A stretch of DNA of 64,000 bases from Inhella proteolytica (GTDB lineage: Bacteria; Pseudomonadota; Gammaproteobacteria; Burkholderiales; Burkholderiaceae_C): the NCBI RefSeq assembly GCF_016093275.1, contig NZ_JAEDAK010000002.1:512496-576495 (forward strand). Direction: 5' to 3'. A program made the position numbers and the translations under genes. The notes beneath the pieces are model-generated. The model searched no databases. It worked only from the letters and a program-made list of their open reading frames with translations, and was not told the origin of the DNA. Position 1 is the stretch's first letter; every line of letters begins with the position of its first letter. Of this stretch, positions 7,742 through 16,360 are shown piece after piece.

Positions 7742-10684
7742 TCAACGGCGGTAGAGCGTGAGCGGCAGCAGATCGCCGTAGCTGCGGCAGACCGGCGTCT
7801 GCGGCTTGGTGCCGGCCTGCGCGCTGGCCAGCGGCACCAGGGTCTCGATGCCATGCATCAGCCCGAGCAGGGTCAGCGCGCGCTGGCCGGGCGGGCCGGG
7901 GGCGTAGAAGCGCGTGTCGGCCAGGGTGTCGAGCAGCGCCCCGGTGAACAGGCCCTGGCGCGTCAGCGGGTTCTCGCGTGCGATCTCGTCGCCGCGTGCC
8001 GCACTCAGCAGGGTCAGGCCGCGCTCGTTGAGGGCGTGCAGGCGCTGGCCCAGTTCCTCCGGGCTGAGGCTGGCGATCACGTCGTCCCCCGCCAGGGCCG
8101 CGTGGCAGGTGTCGATCACCAGCACCACCTCGGCGGCCACCGAGGTCACCAGGCGGCCGAGCTCCAGCAGCGACAGGCCGCTGCGGTCCATGCTGGCGGG
8201 CTCCACGTCGTGGGTGAAGAAGTAGAGGTCCTGCTCGCCGGCGAAGCGCGCGCCATGCCCGGCCAGGAAGACCATCAGCACGTCGCGCGGTGCGCCGGCC
8301 TGGGCGCTGGCGCGCAGGGGCGCGCACAGGCGCTCCAGCGCCGCCAGCACCGCGGCACGGGTGGCCGCCACATCGGTCAGCAGCTCGCCCTGTACGGCGC
8401 TGAAGGCCGGGTTGTGCAGCGGGCCCGCCGCCTGGCCGCGGCGGCGCGCCAGGGCCTTGAACACGGCAATCGCATCCCGATGCGCGTAGCGCAGGTTCTT
8501 GAAGCCCTGCGCCTGCGGCGTGCCGGCCACCGCCATCTGCGACACGCCCACGCACAGCAGGTGCAGGCGACCCGGCGCTGGCAGGTCCGGGGCGGCGGCC
8601 GGGGCGCTCGCCAGCGCCGGGCCGTCCACCCGGCAGATCAGCGGCACGGCCTTGGCGTCCGCGGTCTCGGCGCAGAGCTTGAAGACATTGCGCCCCGGGC
8701 GCAGCGGCAGGCGCACTTCAAACTGCTGCTCGCGCTGGCGGCCGCGCCGGCGCGGCCAGGCGGCGTCGCTGCGCTTGAGTTCCCAGGCAAAGCGCTCGTT
8801 GGCCACCACCCATACGCGCTCCAGCGGCGCGCCCGCGCCGAGCTGCTGCACGCTGAAGCGCAACGTCACGCGCCCGCCTTCCACCGCCACGCCGCCGCGG
8901 CTCAGCTCCAGCAGCGGCGGCAGCATCTGTGCCAGCGCCAGCTGCGGAATGGCCACGCCGGCACGCCGTGCGCGTTCCTCGCTGCCATGGCGCACGATGG
9001 CGGCGATCAGGTCCGGCCGGTAGAAGGCCTTGAAGCGGTCGGCCGGCACAAACAGCGCCTCCTGCTCGCGCCCGCGGTCGATGCAATAGCCGGCGCGCTG
9101 CGCGCCGCGCGGGCTGGCGTCGTAGAAGCCGCTGCGGCTCCACAGCAGCCACTCGTCGTCCGCGCCCACGTAGAGGGACAGATCGGCCGGAAAGGTGGCT
9201 GCGTCCACGGCCTTCTCGGCCAGGGCGTCCAGGGCCGCCATGGCGTCGTCCAGATGGCCGAGCTGGATCACCGGCGAGAGCTCGCCCGCCACCAGCCATT
9301 TCTCCGAGGCGTAGTCGTCCGGGTCCACGTCGCTGGCGCGGGTGGTGGAAAGGCTGCGGCTGCGCAGGTCAAAGCATTGCTGGCGCTGCGGGTGCTGGGG
9401 CGGCAGCAGGCGCGGCGGCAGCACGCCGAAGCGCAGCTGCTCGTCGGCATCGATGCCGGGGGCGAAGCAATTGCGCCCGCTGCCCCGCAGCGCCCAGCGC
9501 CGCACCGGGAAGCGGCATTCGGTGCTCCAGGCATGCAGGGCCTGGTTGTCCCCGCCGCTGCTCAAGGCCAGGCCCGCGCCGGCCCAGGCCAGCGCGCGCA
9601 CCGAATCGTCATGGCCGAAGTAGCTGCTGCACAGCGTGAGCGCATCGCCCGCCACCGCATAGGCATTGACCTGCACGCTCTGCAGGCCCAGGCCCTCTTC
9701 CTCGGGCATGGGCGGGCCGTTGAAGTAGGCCGCGCTGCCGGGCCGGGCCGGCGGCAGGTCGGCCCCGAACACGGCCACGCCGTCGACGGGCGGCCGCGCC
9801 CCGTCCACCTGCAGGCCCACCAGCAGGCCCGTGCCCATCGCGTCAAAGGCCAGCGCCGCGGGCAGCGATTCGGTCAGCGTGCGCGGCAGGGCCTGGCCAT
9901 CGTGGCGGTAGCTCAGCAGCTGGCCCAGGCGGCCGTCGCGGCGCGGGCTGCCGTAGCCGGCCACCACCGCGTGGCGTGCGCTGCAGGCCAGGGTGCGCAC
10001 CTGCAGGCCCACCGGGGTGTGGACTTGCCGCTGCACCTGCAGGCCGGCCCGGCGGTCCCAAGCCAGCCAGACCAGCGCCCCCGGGCTGCGCCGTGCCTGC
10101 GCGGCCAGCAGCCAGCCGCCGCCCGGCACGCTGCGCAGCGCCAGGCGCAGGCCCTCGCCCCCCAGGCCCTGCAGCCGCGCCAGCGGCACCGGCCAGGGGC
10201 GGAAGCGCGCCTGCAGCAGCGCGCGCAGGCCCAGCAGCTGCAGCTGCGTGGCCTCGCCCGCACCCGGGTCGCAGGCCAGCAGCAGCTGGCGGCCGTCCGC
10301 GCTGAAGGCGAGGTCCTGCACAAAGCCCGGCCAGGTGCTGGCCGCCTGCAGATTGCCGGTGGCCAGCTCGTAGACCTGCAGCTCGGAGCGGGCCGGCGCG
10401 GCGGCGCCCAGCGTGTCGCGCCAGCGGTTCAGCGTCAGCACCACCACCCAGCGGCCATCGGGGCTGAGCGCAAAGCGCAGCAGGTGCCCGGGTTCCATCC
10501 CCATCCAGGGGGCGAACCAGCGGTGCAGGGGCTGGCGAGTGGCGAGGTCCCAGACGCGCAGCTCCTGGGCATCGGCGCTCAGCAGGTGCTTGCCGTCGGG
10601 GCTGACGGCGAGCTGGTGCACCGGGCCCAGGTGGCCCTGGATGTCGAGCTGGAAGCGGGCTTGGAACGGGGCGGGCTTGGGCAC
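7742..10684 (-). CDS. WD40-repeat protein with C-terminal caspase-like (C14) peptidase domain
   Basis: A 980-residue protein. The N-terminal ~450 residues resemble WD40/beta-propeller blades (GHLGPVHQLAVSPDGKHLLSADAQELRVWDL is blade one; FALSPDGRWVVVL and DDSVRALAWAGAGLALSSGGDN are later ones). A middle part (~470-740) has no domain I recognise. The C-terminal ~250 residues are a caspase-family domain: LLCVGVSQM strand, MVFLAGHGAR with catalytic His810, and VVLVIDTCHA with catalytic Cys860. Both dyad residues are present, so it should be an active Cys protease; most bacterial relatives cut after Arg or Lys. No signal peptide. It starts at GTG 10684, 12 bases after the stop of the cyclase/ATPase/TPR gene, with no clear ribosome site of its own, which suggests translational coupling. 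The partner probably controls protease activation (inference). Confidence 0.85.
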   Translation of the reverse strand: MPKPAPFQARFQLDIQGHLGPVHQLAVSPDGKHLLSADAQELRVWDLATRQPLHRWFAPWMGMEPGHLLRFALSPDGRWVVVLTLNRWRDTLGAAAPARSELQVYELATGNLQAASTWPGFVQDLAFSADGRQLLLACDPGAGEATQLQLLGLRALLQARFRPWPVPLARLQGLGGEGLRLALRSVPGGGWLLAAQARRSPGALVWLAWDRRAGLQVQRQVHTPVGLQVRTLACSARHAVVAGYGSPRRDGRLGQLLSYRHDGQALPRTLTESLPAALAFDAMGTGLLVGLQVDGARPPVDGVAVFGADLPPARPGSAAYFNGPPMPEEEGLGLQSVQVNAYAVAGDALTLCSSYFGHDDSVRALAWAGAGLALSSGGDNQALHAWSTECRFPVRRWALRGSGRNCFAPGIDADEQLRFGVLPPRLLPPQHPQRQQCFDLRSRSLSTTRASDVDPDDYASEKWLVAGELSPVIQLGHLDDAMAALDALAEKAVDAATFPADLSLYVGADDEWLLWSRSGFYDASPRGAQRAGYCIDRGREQEALFVPADRFKAFYRPDLIAAIVRHGSEERARRAGVAIPQLALAQMLPPLLELSRGGVAVEGGRVTLRFSVQQLGAGAPLERVWVVANERFAWELKRSDAAWPRRRGRQREQQFEVRLPLRPGRNVFKLCAETADAKAVPLICRVDGPALASAPAAAPDLPAPGRLHLLCVGVSQMAVAGTPQAQGFKNLRYAHRDAIAVFKALARRRGQAAGPLHNPAFSAVQGELLTDVAATRAAVLAALERLCAPLRASAQAGAPRDVLMVFLAGHGARFAGEQDLYFFTHDVEPASMDRSGLSLLELGRLVTSVAAEVVLVIDTCHAALAGDDVIASLSPEELGQRLHALNERGLTLLSAARGDEIARENPLTRQGLFTGALLDTLADTRFYAPGPPGQRALTLLGLMHGIETLVPLASAQAGTKPQTPVCRSYGDLLPLTLYRR

Positions 10685-10696
10685 GGCGGCGAAAGC

Positions 10697-13600
10697 TCAG
10701 GCGGCCGAGCCGGCGCCGATGGCCTGGTGATCCGGCAGCGCCAGGAAGGCCTGGCGCGCGGCCCCTTCGGGCAGCGCGGCAGCGCGCTGGGCCAGCAGCG
10801 CCTGGGCGTGCGCGCGCAGCGCGGCATGGCGTGGGTCGGCCCCCGTCGCCAGGGTGCGCAGTGCGCAGGCAAAGAGCTCCATGGGCAGGAAGCCGGCATC
10901 GGCGGCCAGCAGGTGCTGCACCAGGTCCAGCGGCGTGGCCAGCGCGGCCAGGGCCGCGGCGGGCTGCCGGCGCGCCAGGGCCAATTCGGAGCGCAGGGCC
11001 TGCAGGCGCAGGCCCAGCATCGGGTCGTCGTCGGGCCGCAGCTGCCGCGCGGCGGCGGCCAGGTCGGCCTCGGCCGCCGTGTCGTCCCCGCGGCGCAGGG
11101 CAGTGGCGGCCCGGTTCAGCCGCACGCTGGTGGCCAACGGGCGCATGTCCAGCGCCTCGGCACGGGTCAGCGCCTGCGCGTACCAGTCGGCGGCCGACGC
11201 CGAGTCGCCCCGCGCGGCCGCCAGCAGGCCCAGGTTCTCCAGCAGGATGGCCTCGTTGCGCTCGGCGCCGGCGCGGCGCAGCAGCGCCAGCGCACGCTCG
11301 GCGCCAGCCTGGGCGGCATCCAGCTGGCCCAGTTCGCGCTGGGCCTCGGCGCCATTGAGCATCGCCATGCCCTGCTGCGCGGGCTCGCGCAGCGCGCCGT
11401 ACAGCGCCGCGGCCTGCTCGGCGTGGGCGCCGGCGGCCACAAAGTCGCCGGCCATCAGCTCGGCATTGCTCATGTTCGTCAGCAGCATGGCCTCGCCGGC
11501 GCGGTCGCCAATGCGCAGCGCCTGCGCGCGCGCGGCGGCATAAAAGGCCAGCGCCTTGGCCGGCTGGCCCTGGGCCTTGGCCACCACACCCAGATTGCTC
11601 AGCACATCGACCTGGCGGCGCACGTCGCCCGCGCGCTCGATCAGGGCCAAGGCCTGCTGCAGCAGCGCCGTGGCCTGGGTGAATTCGCCGAGCTGCCAGT
11701 GCACCACGCCGAGCAGGGCCAGGCTGTTGTAGTGCCCGGCGGCGTAGGCGCCGGCCTCGGCCAGCTGCTGGGCCTGGGCCAGCAGGGGGCGGGCCTCGGC
11801 GGCATGGCCGGCATAGAACAGGGCACGGGCCTGCAGCAGCAGCGCGTCCACCTGCAGCGGCAGCGGCAGCTCGTCCGGGGCAGCGGGCAGCTCCGGCAGG
11901 CTGGCCTGGCGGCGCGCCTGCGCGTAATCGCCCAGGTCCAGCGCCAGCCGGGCGCGGCGCAGCGCGATCTGCGCCCACACACCGGCACACTGCGCGGCGC
12001 TGCCCTCCAGCCGCTCAGCCAGCGCCTGCAGCTGGTCGAGCGTCTCGGCGCGGGCGTCGTGGCGGCCCTGCACGTCCAGCAGGGCCTCGCTGTGCAGCAG
12101 CAGCGCCAGGCGCTCGTCCACCGCCTCGGCGGGCAACCAGGCCAGTGCCTGCGCAAAGCAGCGCAGCGCGTCCTCGTTGGCGAAGCGGGCCGCCGCCTCT
12201 TCGCCGGCCAGCTTGAGATAGCGGCAGGCCGGGCCGCGCAGCTCGGCCCGGCAGAAGTGCTGGGCCAGCAGCGCCGCGCTGCCACTGGCCGTGGCCTCCA
12301 GAAAGCTCGCGTACTCGCCGTGCAGCGCATGGCGCGCCGCCAGGGCCATGCTTTCGTAGGCGGCCTCCTGGGTGATCAGGTGGCGGAACAGGTAGCTGAG
12401 CCGCGCCTCGTCGGGCGCCTGCGGCGTGAAGCCCTGCTGCTCCAGCGCCTGCAGATCGGCCTCGACCTGGGCCGGCTCGCCCATGCCGGCGTGGTAGGAC
12501 TGCACGTCCGCCGCGGGGAACAAGCGGCCGATCACGCTGGCGACCTTGAGCACCCGCTGCTGCGGCAGCGGCAGGCGGTCGATGCGGCTGAGCACCAGGC
12601 TGTGCAGGCTGCCCGGCAGGGCCAGCTGCGCGGCGCTGGCGGGGTCGAAGGGGTCGAGGCCGCGGTCGTGCAGGTCGTGCAGCAGCTCCTCGGCAAAGAA
12701 GGGGTTGCCCTGGGCGCGCGCGGCAATGCCGGCCAGCAGCGCCGGCGGCACCGTGGCCAGCCGGGCCGGGAACAGCGCCGCCAGGCGCGCGCGCAGCACC
12801 TGCTCGATCTCCTGGGCGCTCAGGCTCCCGAGCGTGCGGCGCTCGGCATGGTGCAGCTCCTCCAAGCGCTCCAACAGGCCCTGCAGCACCGGCGCGGGCT
12901 CGGGCCGGTGGGTCAGCAGCAGCAGCAGCGGCCCGGTGGCACTCAGGCTGGCCAGCTGCAGCAGCAGATCGGCCGAGAGCGGGTCGATGGCGTGCACGTC
13001 CTCCAGCACCAGCAGCAGCGCGGCGTCGTCCTCCTCGGCCTCACGCAGCAACTGGCCCAGGCATTGCTGCAGCAAGGCCTCCAGCGCGGCCTTGCGGTCC
13101 TTCGGCAGCAGGGCGGCGGTGAAGGGGGTGTCGGGCCAGTCGATGCCCAGCAGGCCACCCAGCAGGGGCCAGGCCTCGGCCTGCGCGGCCGCACAGGCCT
13201 GCAGCCGCGCCTCCAGCGCGCGCCGCTGCCGCCGCGCCGGCCAGCTCGGGTCAAGGTCCAGCAGCGCCTGCCAGATCGGCTGCCAGACCCGGTAGGGCGT
13301 GGGCACGTCTTCCTGGCGGCAGGCACCACCGCAGGCGATGAACTGCTGGCGCTGCGCCATGCCAAGGGCCTCGACGACCAGCCGCGACTTGCCGATGCCG
13401 GGCTCGCCGCTGAAGCACAGCACCTGCCCCTGCCCCTGGCGCGCGATGCCGAGCTTGCGCGTCAGCAGCGCCAGCTCCGCCGCGCGCCCGGCCATCAGCT
13501 GCGCCTGCACCCGCTCCTGCAGCCGGATCGGTGCCTGGGTGGCCAGGCCCAGCACCGCAAACACCGGCATGGGCTCGGCCTTGCCCTTGAGCGGCACGGG

Positions 13601-14806
13601 CGGCCGGGCTTCGAGCCGGAACTCCTGGCCCAGCTGCTGGCGCAGCCGCCCGGAGATCAGCAGCTCGCCGGGCTGGGCCAGCGCCATCAGCCGCGCCGCG
13701 GCATTGACTTCATCGCCCAGGGCTCCGAAGGACTGGCGCGTGGGGCCGCCATAGCCGCCCACCCGCAGCGTGCCGCAGGAAAGCCCGATCTGCACCGCAT
13801 GCGGCGTGCCGCCCAAGGCCTCGCGCAGGGCCAGCGCGGCGCGCACCGCCCGCGCTGCATCGTCTTCATGCACCTGGGCGGCGCCGAAGTTGGCGTACAG
13901 GTAGCTGCCCTTGTCGCCCACGCTGAGCTCCAGCACCGTGCCGCCCTGCTGCTCGACGGCGCGGCGGATCTGCGCCACCAGCGCGTCCAGGGCGGCCAGC
14001 GCGCCCGGGTCGCGGTCGTAGTCAATCCCCTCGAAGCGCAGGAACAGCGCGGTGGCCGGGCGCAGATCGCTCAGGAACAGGTCCTGCCCGCCCAGTTCGC
14101 GCGCGAACACGAAGGGCTGTACCCAGGGGCGCAGCAGCGCCAGCGGCAACTCAGGCAGGGGCCGCGGCGCGCTGGGCGCCGGCGCGGGGTTCGGTGTCCA
14201 GCCGGGCTCGAGCAGGAAGAAGCGCTCGCCGCTGGGCGCCTCGCGCGGCGCGCCCTTGGGCAGGCCGAGCTGCACGGCGCTGGCCTGAGCGAGCAGCACC
14301 TCGCCGGTCTGGGCCAGGTTCTCGGCGGTGGCGGCGCGCACCACCGTGGCGCCCACCAGCACGTCGAGCCACTGCGGCGGCTGGCTGTCGCGCCCCACCA
14401 CCCAGCGCCGCGCCGCGCCGCTGGCCATGCCGACCCGGAGTGACAGGCCCCCAAAGCCGGCCATGGCCCGCTGCATGCCCAGCGCCGCCACCGCGGCGCG
14501 CGCGCTGGCGGCGCCCTGCGCGGCATCGAACCAGCAGGTGATGGCATCGCCGGCAAAGGCGATGACGCTGCCCTGCTGCGCCTCGACCTCGGCAATCAGC
14601 GCCGCGTAGACGGCATTGATCTGCTCCGACAGCGCCTCGATCCCCAGGCGCTCGCCGCTGCGCTGGCTGAGCCGCTCCGTCAGCGCCGTGAAGCCGGCGA
14701 TGTCCGCGATCAGCGCCGTGCCCTGCACGCGCTCCGGCAAGCTGCCCTCGGGCCCTTCGGCCAGCGCCAGTCGACGATCCTGGGACAGGTAGCTGAGCAG
14801 GGGCAT
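10697..14806 (-). CDS. Tandem nucleotide-cyclase / AAA-type ATPase / TPR regulatory protein
   Basis: A 1369-residue cytoplasmic protein. Domain 1 (~28-200) is a class III cyclase homology domain with metal-site Asp35 (IADIAGFT) and Asp87 (FAGDAITCW). Domain 2 (~245-430) is a second one with VGDKGSYLY and GDEVNAAARL. Then an ATPase with Walker A GEPGIGKS (~466) and Walker B LLLVLEDVHAID, and from ~940 a long series of TPR-like helices (EALDMRPLA, ALAFYAAARAQA). The order cyclase-cyclase-ATPase-TPR is a known large family of putative signal-transducing ATPases, few of which have a measured activity. Domain 1 keeps the metal-binding acids but lacks the usual Asn/Arg pair; domain 2 keeps Asn/Arg but lacks the first Asp, so one composite site is plausible. 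It forms an operon with the WD40-caspase gene just downstream. Confidence 0.85.
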   Translation of the reverse strand: MPLLSYLSQDRRLALAEGPEGSLPERVQGTALIADIAGFTALTERLSQRSGERLGIEALSEQINAVYAALIAEVEAQQGSVIAFAGDAITCWFDAAQGAASARAAVAALGMQRAMAGFGGLSLRVGMASGAARRWVVGRDSQPPQWLDVLVGATVVRAATAENLAQTGEVLLAQASAVQLGLPKGAPREAPSGERFFLLEPGWTPNPAPAPSAPRPLPELPLALLRPWVQPFVFARELGGQDLFLSDLRPATALFLRFEGIDYDRDPGALAALDALVAQIRRAVEQQGGTVLELSVGDKGSYLYANFGAAQVHEDDAARAVRAALALREALGGTPHAVQIGLSCGTLRVGGYGGPTRQSFGALGDEVNAAARLMALAQPGELLISGRLRQQLGQEFRLEARPPVPLKGKAEPMPVFAVLGLATQAPIRLQERVQAQLMAGRAAELALLTRKLGIARQGQGQVLCFSGEPGIGKSRLVVEALGMAQRQQFIACGGACRQEDVPTPYRVWQPIWQALLDLDPSWPARRQRRALEARLQACAAAQAEAWPLLGGLLGIDWPDTPFTAALLPKDRKAALEALLQQCLGQLLREAEEDDAALLLVLEDVHAIDPLSADLLLQLASLSATGPLLLLLTHRPEPAPVLQGLLERLEELHHAERRTLGSLSAQEIEQVLRARLAALFPARLATVPPALLAGIAARAQGNPFFAEELLHDLHDRGLDPFDPASAAQLALPGSLHSLVLSRIDRLPLPQQRVLKVASVIGRLFPAADVQSYHAGMGEPAQVEADLQALEQQGFTPQAPDEARLSYLFRHLITQEAAYESMALAARHALHGEYASFLEATASGSAALLAQHFCRAELRGPACRYLKLAGEEAAARFANEDALRCFAQALAWLPAEAVDERLALLLHSEALLDVQGRHDARAETLDQLQALAERLEGSAAQCAGVWAQIALRRARLALDLGDYAQARRQASLPELPAAPDELPLPLQVDALLLQARALFYAGHAAEARPLLAQAQQLAEAGAYAAGHYNSLALLGVVHWQLGEFTQATALLQQALALIERAGDVRRQVDVLSNLGVVAKAQGQPAKALAFYAAARAQALRIGDRAGEAMLLTNMSNAELMAGDFVAAGAHAEQAAALYGALREPAQQGMAMLNGAEAQRELGQLDAAQAGAERALALLRRAGAERNEAILLENLGLLAAARGDSASAADWYAQALTRAEALDMRPLATSVRLNRAATALRRGDDTAAEADLAAAARQLRPDDDPMLGLRLQALRSELALARRQPAAALAALATPLDLVQHLLAADAGFLPMELFACALRTLATGADPRHAALRAHAQALLAQRAAALPEGAARQAFLALPDHQAIGAGSAA

Positions 14807-15040
14807 GCGAGTGCAGGGGCGCAGGCCAGACGGGCGTCAGGGGCCGGCGCGAACTGCAGCGGCCGGGCTTGGGGGACGGTAGCACGGCAGCCCCGCGCGC
14901 TTTGCCCGGGTCATTCTTCCGCTGCGCGCAAGAGCCCATTACCGCCCAAGTGATTTTTCAAAAGGGCCCCGATTCCTAGAGTTCGTTCCCAGCCCAACAC
15001 GGCTGCCAACCCCACCCAAAACGAACGCAAAGGAAACCCC
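14807..15040. promoter_or_regulatory. Divergent intergenic region (cyclase operon / DsrE operon)
   Basis: These 234 bases separate two divergent operons and should hold both promoters. The stretch 14950-15040 is noticeably less GC-rich and ends in AAGGAAACCCC, the ribosome site of the DsrE gene. I could not single out a convincing -35/-10 pair or operator, and see no small gene here. Confidence 0.4.
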
Positions 15041-15415
15041 ATGAAAGCCGCCATCATCATCCTGTCCGACCCCAAGCACGGTGGCGAAGACGCCCTGGGC
15101 CGCATGTTCAACGGCCTGGCCGCTGCCTACGACTTCAAGCAGCGCGACATCCCGGTGTCGATCTACTTCCAAGGCGCCGGCACCCGCTGGCCCGGCGTGG
15201 TGGGCCAGCCCAGCCACCCGGTGCACGCGCTCTTCAAGGCCGTGGAGACGGAGATCGCCGGCGTGTCCTGCGGCTGCGCGGATGTCTTCGGTGCCCGTGA
15301 AGACGCCGTCAAGAGCGGCTTTGACCTGATCACCGACAACAGCGTGCCCGGCACCTCGGGCCTGCCCAGCCTGGGCAAGCTGGTGGCCGACGGCTTCACC
15401 GTCTTCACCTTCTAA
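15041..15415 (+). CDS. DsrE-family protein
   Basis: A 124-residue protein of the DsrE/DsrF-like fold. The N-terminus KAAIIILSDPKHGGEDALGRMFNGL is the first beta-alpha unit; VSIYFQGAGTRWP and KSGFDLITDN follow, and GVSCGCADVFG holds two cysteines. Family members serve in sulfur relay or bind small ligands, and in many the active Cys is the single conserved one in the middle, which here could be one of the CGC pair. The ATG has AAGGAA upstream. It is the first gene of a likely operon: 12 bases to the FMN-binding protein, then a ferredoxin-reductase-like enzyme overlapping by 4 bases. That context suggests a redox task; the substrate is unknown. Confidence 0.82.
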   Translation: MKAAIIILSDPKHGGEDALGRMFNGLAAAYDFKQRDIPVSIYFQGAGTRWPGVVGQPSHPVHALFKAVETEIAGVSCGCADVFGAREDAVKSGFDLITDNSVPGTSGLPSLGKLVADGFTVFTF

Positions 15416-15427
15416 GCCGAGCCCGCC

Positions 15428-16360
15428 ATGGCCTTTGCCTTTCATGAGGGTGAGCGTGCCGTGCAGGCGCGCGCCGGCGAGTCGGCGGTCGCGCTGCGCA
15501 ATGCGTCGGTGATCACCGACACGGTGATCGCCGGTGCGCGCCCCTTCATCGAAAAGCAGGCCATGACGGCGGTGGCAGCGCGCGCGGCGGACGGCGCGCT
15601 CTGGGCCTCGCTGTGGTTCGGCGCCCCGGGCTTTCTGAAGAGCCCGGAGGGCCGCCACATTGAGGTCCACACCCCCGCCGCACAGCGCGACCCCAGCGAC
15701 CCGGTGTGGGCGCAGCTTCACCCCGAGGCGCCGCTGGGCATGCTGTTCATCGAGCTCAGCACGCGCCGCCGCTACCGCGTCAATGGCCATGTGCACGCAC
15801 TGCAAGCCGAGCAGATGGTGCTGGCCATTGACGAGGCCTACCCCAACTGCCCCAAATACATCCAGCGCCGCCACCTGCGCGCGCTGGGCGAGGTTCAGAA
15901 CCTTGAGAACCCGCGCATCAGCCGCGGCACCGAACTGAATGCCGAGGGCCTGGCCGTGCTGGCCCAGGCCGACACCCTCTTCATCGCCAGCGGTGCGCCT
16001 GCTGGGCATCTGGACGCCTCGCACCGCGGCGGCCCGGCCGGCTTCGTGCAGGCCCTCAGCGCCACCCGCCTGCGCGTGCCGGACTACGGCGGCAACAGCC
16101 TGTTCAACACCCTGGGCAACCTGGCGCTGGACCCTTCCTGCGGCCTGGTGCTGCCGGACTTTGCGGCGGGGCGCCTGCTGCACCTGAGCGGCCGCGCCGA
16201 ACTGCTGTGGGACCAGCCCGATCCGCAGGGCCTCAGCGGCGGCACCGGCCGCTTCTGGGAGTTCGAGGTGCGCGAGTGGCTGCTGCGCGAACTGCCCACC
16301 GCCATGGAGTGGGAGTACCTGGACGCCTCGCCCTTCCTCCCCACCCCCGTCTCCGCATGA
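15428..16360 (+). CDS. Pyridoxamine 5'-phosphate oxidase-like flavoprotein
   Basis: A 310-residue protein with a split-barrel FMN-binding fold of the PNPOx-like superfamily. Seen: FHEGERAVQARAG near the start, a barrel segment around LWASLWFGAPGFL, AYPNCPKYIQRRHL (typical of the larger two-barrel members), and HRGGPAGFVQAL with DYGGNSLFNTLGNLALDP in the second half. The stop overlaps the next start (ATGA), so it is co-translated with a PDR/VanB-type reductase that could supply its electrons. The same pair occurs fused as one protein at 24219-25781, which supports a functional partnership. The substrate cannot be predicted; true pyridoxamine oxidase activity is unlikely given the length and context. 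Confidence 0.8.
   Translation: MAFAFHEGERAVQARAGESAVALRNASVITDTVIAGARPFIEKQAMTAVAARAADGALWASLWFGAPGFLKSPEGRHIEVHTPAAQRDPSDPVWAQLHPEAPLGMLFIELSTRRRYRVNGHVHALQAEQMVLAIDEAYPNCPKYIQRRHLRALGEVQNLENPRISRGTELNAEGLAVLAQADTLFIASGAPAGHLDASHRGGPAGFVQALSATRLRVPDYGGNSLFNTLGNLALDPSCGLVLPDFAAGRLLHLSGRAELLWDQPDPQGLSGGTGRFWEFEVREWLLRELPTAMEWEYLDASPFLPTPVSA

Noticed and set aside
7511..14443. A 2310-codon open frame on the plus strand across the caspase and cyclase genes
   Set aside because: It is an antisense shadow rich in Gln/Arg/Ala/Gly. The minus strand carries real caspase, ATPase and cyclase motifs.
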